Below are positions 13,813 through 18,146 of a stretch of DNA of 18,146 nt, piece after piece. A program made the position numbers and the translations under genes. Where the stretch lies: NCBI GenBank assembly GCA_002780065.1, contig PEWQ01000079.1, positions 1-18,146 on the forward strand, given 5' to 3'. Within the stretch, counting starts at the first letter, position 1, and each line of letters starts with the position of its first letter. Source of the DNA: Candidatus Hydrogenedentes bacterium CG07_land_8_20_14_0_80_42_17. Lineage in GTDB: Bacteria > UBA8481. The notes below the pieces were generated by a model that made no database searches, had not been told where the DNA came from, and saw nothing but the letters and a program-made list of their open reading frames with translations.

Positions 13813-15492
13813 ATGAATTATAGACCTGAAAATCCGCTGGTAGTTCAATCCGATAGAACAATTTTATTGGAAGTGAACAACGAAAAATTTACGGAAGCCA
13901 GAAATTTATTATGCAGTTTTGCAGAACTCGAAAGGTCTCCTGAGCATATCCATACCTACAGGATTTCTCCTTTGTCTTTATGGAACTCAGCGGCGGCTGG
14001 CCATGATCCGAACGGAATTATTTCCGCACTTGAAGAGCTTTCCAAATATCCAGTCCCGCAAAATGTTATTTATGAAATCGAAAATTGGATGTCGAGGTGG
14101 GGCGCTTTACAGCTTTTGCCGCACAAAGATGGATATGTTCTGCGTTCTTCATCTGCTTCTTTGATGAAAGAAGTTTTGTCGAACAAAAATGCCGCCAGAT
14201 ATGTTATCTCTGAACTCGGCAAAGATACCGCTCTAGTTAATCCGGCGATGCGAGGACATCTCAAACTCGAACTTATTAAAATAGGCTGGCCGATCGAAGA
14301 CCTTGCAGGATATAAAGAAGGAGCTGAATTCAACATTACACTTCGAGATACAGCAGTATCCGGGTCATCATTTACGCTCAGAACATATCAGAAGCTTTCA
14401 GCGGATGCTTTTACTGCCGGCGGCACCGAGCGCGGGGGCGCAGGTGTAATATGTCTGCCGTGCGGAGCCGGAAAGACAATTGTTGGAATAGAAGCAATGC
14501 GGCAGATCAGAAAAAAAACTCTGATACTTACTACCAACACGGTCGCGTCTCGTCAATGGAAAGCGGAGCTTCTGGATAAAACAGAAATCAATGAAGATGA
14601 TATCGGAGAATATTCAGGAGAAATAAAAAACATTAGACCTATCACTATTGCAACATATCAAATACTGACTCACAGAAAAACTAAGAAATCTGATTTTGTC
14701 CATTACGATCTGTTTAACTCGGAAGATTGGGGATTGATTATCTACGATGAAGTTCATCTGCTTCCTGCGCCGGTCTTTCGTTTCACCGCTGAACTTCAAT
14801 CAAGACGAAGGCTCGGATTAACTGCTACTCTCGTCCGCGAAGATAATCGTGAAGCTGACGTCTTCAGTTTAATCGGACCAAAAAAATTCGATATTCCATG
14901 GCGAGATCTGGAGGCTTCAGGCTGGATCGCAAGCGCAGACTGCATTGAAATACGCATTCCGCTCAATCAGGATCTTGAAGACGAATATGCAGTCTCAACT
15001 GACAGAGACAAATTCAGAATAGCGGCTGAAAATTCTCAAAAACTTACTGTACTGCTGAAACTTCTCGAGCGACATAAAGGCGATCATATTCTCGTTATCG
15101 GTCAGTATTTGGATCAATTAGGAGAAATCGCGCGGCTAACCAAAGCTCCCCTATTGACAGGACAAACCTCCAACAAAGAACGCCAACGGCTCTATCAAGA
15201 ATTTAGAGACGGACTAATCCCCGTGTTGATTGTCTCCAAAGTTGCTAATTTTGCAATTGATCTTCCTGATGCAAATGTTGCAATCGAAGTTTCGGGGCTC
15301 TTCGGCTCGCGTCAGGAGGAGGCCCAACGGCTCGGCAGAATCTTGAGACCCAAAGAAAAAAACAACAAAGCGTATTTTTATGTTCTTGTGTCCAGAAATA
15401 CTATTGAAGAAATTTTTGCGCAGAAGAGACAACTATTTCTAGTTGAGCAGGGCTATAAATACGACATAGAGCTATCTGATGATATTCTATAA
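13813..15492 (+). CDS. XPB/Ssl2-type superfamily 2 DNA helicase
   Basis: A 559-residue bacterial XPB homologue, a 3'-5' DNA translocase related to the TFIIH subunit. The N-terminal ~185 residues match the damage-recognition side of the family. The helicase core follows: PCGAGKT (Walker A, 216-222), DEVH (Walker B, 312-315), GLTATL (motif III, 335-340), the XPB-specific RED motif (342-344) and QRLGRILRP (motif VI, 505-513). All catalytic motifs are intact, so the enzyme should be active. ATG at 13813 has no visible ribosome site. The last codons overlap the next gene by 14 bases, which ties the two proteins together. A role in repair or transcription-coupled DNA unwinding is inferred. Confidence 0.93.
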   Translation: MNYRPENPLVVQSDRTILLEVNNEKFTEARNLLCSFAELERSPEHIHTYRISPLSLWNSAAAGHDPNGIISALEELSKYPVPQNVIYEIENWMSRWGALQLLPHKDGYVLRSSSASLMKEVLSNKNAARYVISELGKDTALVNPAMRGHLKLELIKIGWPIEDLAGYKEGAEFNITLRDTAVSGSSFTLRTYQKLSADAFTAGGTERGGAGVICLPCGAGKTIVGIEAMRQIRKKTLILTTNTVASRQWKAELLDKTEINEDDIGEYSGEIKNIRPITIATYQILTHRKTKKSDFVHYDLFNSEDWGLIIYDEVHLLPAPVFRFTAELQSRRRLGLTATLVREDNREADVFSLIGPKKFDIPWRDLEASGWIASADCIEIRIPLNQDLEDEYAVSTDRDKFRIAAENSQKLTVLLKLLERHKGDHILVIGQYLDQLGEIARLTKAPLLTGQTSNKERQRLYQEFRDGLIPVLIVSKVANFAIDLPDANVAIEVSGLFGSRQEEAQRLGRILRPKEKNNKAYFYVLVSRNTIEEIFAQKRQLFLVEQGYKYDIELSDDIL

Positions 15493-17074
15493 TTTAAATA
15501 AATGTCTTTCAGGACTCTCTCGCGAAAATCTATCCATAATTGCCGATAAGCTCGGGATAAGCATAGGTAGAGATATGATTCCGGCAATAGAATCTAATCT
15601 TAGGCGTGATGAATTTGCGAACTCCATAATAAAAAAAATGCCTGAAGAAACTCTTGATATTCTTGAAAAGATTTTAAAGATTTATGATTGGTTTAAACAA
15701 AATGACCGCTATTTTATTTCAAGCGAAAAAACTATCCCGCTTTTTGAACACGGAATTTTATTTTTAGGGCAAGAAGAATTAAGCGATCCGCATATTGTGA
15801 TGCCTATTGAATTGGAGCAGAGTATACGTTTGGCAGTCAGAGAAAGAATATTGCAAAGAATCAGAATATCCAAAACCTCGGAAAATATTTTCACTGGCAG
15901 TGATAAATTCATAAGGAATGCAACTACAATAACAATGCTTGTTCATAACAATCCCATTCCTTTAACTAAAACCAACCAATTTATGAAGAAATATGTTCAG
16001 AAAAATATTTTACCGTTTTTAGAGCAATACAACTTGAACAAAAATGAAAAAGATAATGAGTATCTAATTCTGAATATAATTTTTGATTTTATGTTTACAT
16101 TTAGAATTTTAGAGAAAAAAGAAAATAAAATTATTTTGGGTGCGACTTGGAAATCATGGCTGGAAGCAGATAGAGAGACGATAAGAAGATCTCTTTTCGA
16201 ATTTTCATATTATTATTTCAATAGTGATTTTAATCTAAATGAACTAATTAAGCTTTTCAAAATGTGCAAAAATAATTGGCTTTATTCCGATGATATTATT
16301 CGAGAGTTATTCCCTTACGATAAAAAACATTCATATTACGAAAACTTCGCAAATGCTCATAATCATTTATTCGATTTCTTATCAATTTTGGGAATACTTA
16401 TGAGCGGAAAAGCGAACGGCGAAAAAGTTATTGCAACCGGTCTAATGTTTGATTTTGAGAAGAGACTATCAGACGGCGCCGACCATTTTACAGTGACACC
16501 TGATTTTAAAATAATCGCTCCGCGCGAACTTGCTCCACGTATAAGGCAGAAATTAAGTATCGTCGCAGAATATGTAAAATCCGACATGATGGATCAATGG
16601 GCAATAACTAAAGAAAGCATATGTTGTGCAATCGATCAGGGAATGAATGAAAGCGATATAATTAATTTTCTTAATTCCAATTGTAATGTCTCACTACCGG
16701 CAAATGTGAATAAGAGCATCTGTCTTTGGATTGAAGAGCATATGACAATTCAATTTTTTAATGGGCCTGTGTTGATAGTAGAAAAATCTTCGCGTGAACT
16801 CGAAAAGATAAAATCAATTCTGAACGCCGAGTCGGCAATTATTTTAATGCCTGCCGAAAATGTGTTTCTATTAAAATCTGAAAAATGTGAAAAAGTTATA
16901 AATAAAATCAAAATCAATCGTTCCTTTCAAAAAATTCAGTCTTTCCAAAAAACCTCAAAATTTGATAAAGAGTTTGAGGTCGTCATAAATGATTTTCAAA
17001 AAAGAGAATCTGTTCTGAAAGAATTGAACAATAACATAAGCAGATTCGTGAAAATTCTTCCGTTCAAGAAGTGA
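15479..17074 (+). CDS. Helicase-associated protein (Helicase_C_3 domain), XPB partner
   Basis: A 531-residue protein. Its C-terminal half holds the XPB/Ssl2-associated Helicase_C_3-like domain from about residue 335: HFTVTPDFKIIAPRELAP, then WAITKESICCAIDQGMNESDI, NFLNSNCNVSLPANV and CLWIEEHMTIQFFNGPVLIV. The same arrangement, an XPB gene followed by a gene for this domain, is known from mycobacteria (ercc3 and its neighbour). No Walker motif is present, so it is not itself a helicase. The N-terminal half is helical, Lys- and Asn-rich, and unrecognised. It starts inside the end of the XPB gene, 14 bases overlapping, which points to stoichiometric production and a physical complex. Compared with the actinobacterial members it appears shorter. 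Confidence 0.82.
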   Translation: MIFYNLNKCLSGLSRENLSIIADKLGISIGRDMIPAIESNLRRDEFANSIIKKMPEETLDILEKILKIYDWFKQNDRYFISSEKTIPLFEHGILFLGQEELSDPHIVMPIELEQSIRLAVRERILQRIRISKTSENIFTGSDKFIRNATTITMLVHNNPIPLTKTNQFMKKYVQKNILPFLEQYNLNKNEKDNEYLILNIIFDFMFTFRILEKKENKIILGATWKSWLEADRETIRRSLFEFSYYYFNSDFNLNELIKLFKMCKNNWLYSDDIIRELFPYDKKHSYYENFANAHNHLFDFLSILGILMSGKANGEKVIATGLMFDFEKRLSDGADHFTVTPDFKIIAPRELAPRIRQKLSIVAEYVKSDMMDQWAITKESICCAIDQGMNESDIINFLNSNCNVSLPANVNKSICLWIEEHMTIQFFNGPVLIVEKSSRELEKIKSILNAESAIILMPAENVFLLKSEKCEKVINKIKINRSFQKIQSFQKTSKFDKEFEVVINDFQKRESVLKELNNNISRFVKILPFKK

Positions 17075-17117
17075 AGCTAAGGTTTGACTTAGTAATGCTA
17101 AATGCTAAATTCATTGT

Positions 17118-17984
17118 ATGAAAATTGATTCAGTAAAATCGACTGATGAAATGATTTCCAAACTTCTGCCGATTCGTTCTCCGTTTGCACACAAAGGCTC
17201 ATCCAGACTTACTATCATAGGAGGCTCTCAAGGATTGTTTGGAGCAGTTCAGCTTTCTGCACTCGCCGCATTTTCCTCAAATTGCGGCTACGTTTTTATC
17301 TCTGCTCCCGAGATGAGCCGAGACAGCGGATTTCCCATTGAGGCTGTTCGTAAACCGTTGCCGTCAGATGAGAAAGGAAATTTCACTATAAAAGCTTGTG
17401 ATAAACTTTTTGATGTAATTCAAGGAAGCCACGCAGTAGTAATTGGAGGCGGATTAGGACGAAAAGAGTCTGCTAAAAAATTGGCTTTGAAATCTATAAA
17501 GGAAATTCCTGTTCCGACAGTCATTGACGCTGATGCTCTGACAATAACCTCTCCGAAAGATTTTATCGATGCGCCTGCCCCCAGAATTCTAACTCCGCAT
17601 CCAGGAGAATTTAAATCACTCTTCGGAATTAGTCCTGAAGAGATCGAAAAGGATAGAATAAAGCATGCGGTTGAAGCCTCAAAGAGATGCGGGCAAATTG
17701 TGGTTTTAAAAGGGCGTCCCACAGTGACTGCTCACCCCGACGGACGGTGCGTAATCAATTCAACAGGTGATGAAAGACTTGCAACGTGCGGAAGCGGTGA
17801 TGTTTTAGCCGGTATTATAGGAGCTCTCCTTGCGCAAAAAGTCGAACCTTTTTCTGCGGCGTTTTCGGGGGTTCATCTTCACGGAAAAACTGTTGAATAT
17901 TGGAATTGGAAGGTTGGAATGAAAGCGAGTGATATAGCAAATTTAATTCCTAAGGCATGGGAAAAATTATCGGCAGATTCGTAG
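17118..17984 (+). CDS. nnrD: ADP/ATP-dependent NAD(P)H-hydrate dehydratase
   Basis: Repairs hydrated NAD(P)H by ATP- or ADP-dependent dehydration. The 288 residues have the ribokinase-like fold with family signatures: HKGSSRLTIIGGS (25-37), VVIGGGLGRKES (107-118), VIDADAL (135-141), LTPHPGEF (158-165), VLKGRPTV (196-203) and LATCGSGDVLAGIIGALLAQ (221-240), with Asp228 the expected catalytic base. Only the dehydratase domain is present. The epimerase domain often fused to it is absent here. It follows the XPB partner gene by 43 bases, on the same strand. A short repeat (AATGCTA twice at 17094-17107) precedes it, and no ribosome site is visible. Confidence 0.93.
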   Translation: MKIDSVKSTDEMISKLLPIRSPFAHKGSSRLTIIGGSQGLFGAVQLSALAAFSSNCGYVFISAPEMSRDSGFPIEAVRKPLPSDEKGNFTIKACDKLFDVIQGSHAVVIGGGLGRKESAKKLALKSIKEIPVPTVIDADALTITSPKDFIDAPAPRILTPHPGEFKSLFGISPEEIEKDRIKHAVEASKRCGQIVVLKGRPTVTAHPDGRCVINSTGDERLATCGSGDVLAGIIGALLAQKVEPFSAAFSGVHLHGKTVEYWNWKVGMKASDIANLIPKAWEKLSADS

Positions 17985-17999
17985 CGCACGTGCCTCAGA

Positions 18000-18063
18000 A
18001 AATACGGGAGAAAATACGGGGAAAATACGGGCGGTAAATACGGGTAAATACGTAAATACGGGG
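18000..18063. repeat. Short irregular repeats of AAATACGGG
   Basis: Six copies of AAATACG, most followed by GG, stand at 18000, 18012, 18023, 18036, 18046 and 18054, with 1-4 base spacers. The last copy runs into GGGACACATTACTTATTT, directly beside the transposase tail. The spacers are too short and irregular for CRISPR. Confidence 0.8.
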
Positions 18064-18072
18064 ACACATTAC

Positions 18073-18146
18073 TTATTTAGTTTTTTTCCTTCCCGGTTTC
18101 TGTGGTTTTAATATCCTGCCTGTCATCTTTTCTAGTTTTTCTGTAA
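18073..18146 (-). CDS. C-terminal tail of a probable REP-associated tyrosine (Y1/IS200-like) transposase, cut by window edge
   Basis: Reading leftward, 24 codons are open from the window edge to TAA at 18075-18073, giving TEKLEKMTGRILKPQKPGRK followed by KTK. A Leu-Glu-Lys-x-x-Gly-Arg segment, then basic Pro-Lys-Pro-Gly-Arg-Lys-Lys, is the typical end of small Y1 transposases of uncultivated bacteria. The flanking GGGGACACATTACTTATTT string is one I associate with the ends of such elements. Catalytic residues lie outside the window, so the call rests on the tail and context only. Confidence 0.55.
   Translation of the reverse strand, partial: TEKLEKMTGRILKPQKPGRKKTK

Noticed and set aside
18000-18063. 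CRISPR array
   Set aside because: Repeat units are about 7-9 bases with spacers of 1-4 bases, far too short.

Overview
The window looks like chromosomal DNA from an AT-rich bacterium with an outer membrane. The evidence is a lipobox-type lipoprotein, a PorV/PorQ-like outer-membrane barrel protein, a quinol oxidase of the cytochrome bd family and an IHF/HU protein. PorV/PorQ proteins are common in the FCB group and several uncultivated phyla. The repeat string followed by a probable Y1 (REP-type) transposase tail at the right end also fits an uncultivated candidate phylum. I cannot name the taxon from the sequence. Genes are dense, and many joints overlap by 4 bases.

Left part (1-5720). A leftward operon runs cydA-cydB-TPR lipoprotein-unknown membrane protein, and the last gene is cut by the window edge. 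A divergent rightward operon holds an ECF sigma factor, its zinc-type membrane anti-sigma factor and a secreted Ig-like protein. The intergenic space between them has promoter-like elements on both strands.

Middle (5717-13023). A scar region holds a small leftward ORF whose expected start codon reads ATA, abutting a rightward 3' fragment of pilT that lacks the ATPase core. Then come tRNA-Gln(TTG), a polytopic membrane protein and a leftward operon: PorV-like protein, SAM hydroxide adenosyltransferase-like protein, small membrane protein. tRNA-Arg(CCG) follows, with a good promoter. A rightward run carries a methyltransferase, a double-CDGSH iron-sulfur protein and an ArnT/GT39-like membrane glycosyltransferase. 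That run ends inside a GC-rich palindromic element, which is followed by more GC-rich structured DNA, a terminator and tRNA-Pro(GGG).

Right part (13064-18146). IHF/HU-merR runs left toward tRNA-Pro. An XPB-type helicase runs right with its conserved helicase-associated partner (compare the actinobacterial ercc3 pair) and NAD(P)H-hydrate dehydratase. A string of AAATACGGG-type repeats follows, then the 3' end of a leftward transposase, cut by the window edge.

No complete new defence or biosynthetic system is visible. The most unusual items are the 131-bp palindromic element that supplies a gene's stop codon, the pilT scar with its ATA-start neighbour, the SAM hydroxide adenosyltransferase-like protein with Asp where the family has its triad His, and the XPB/partner pair.
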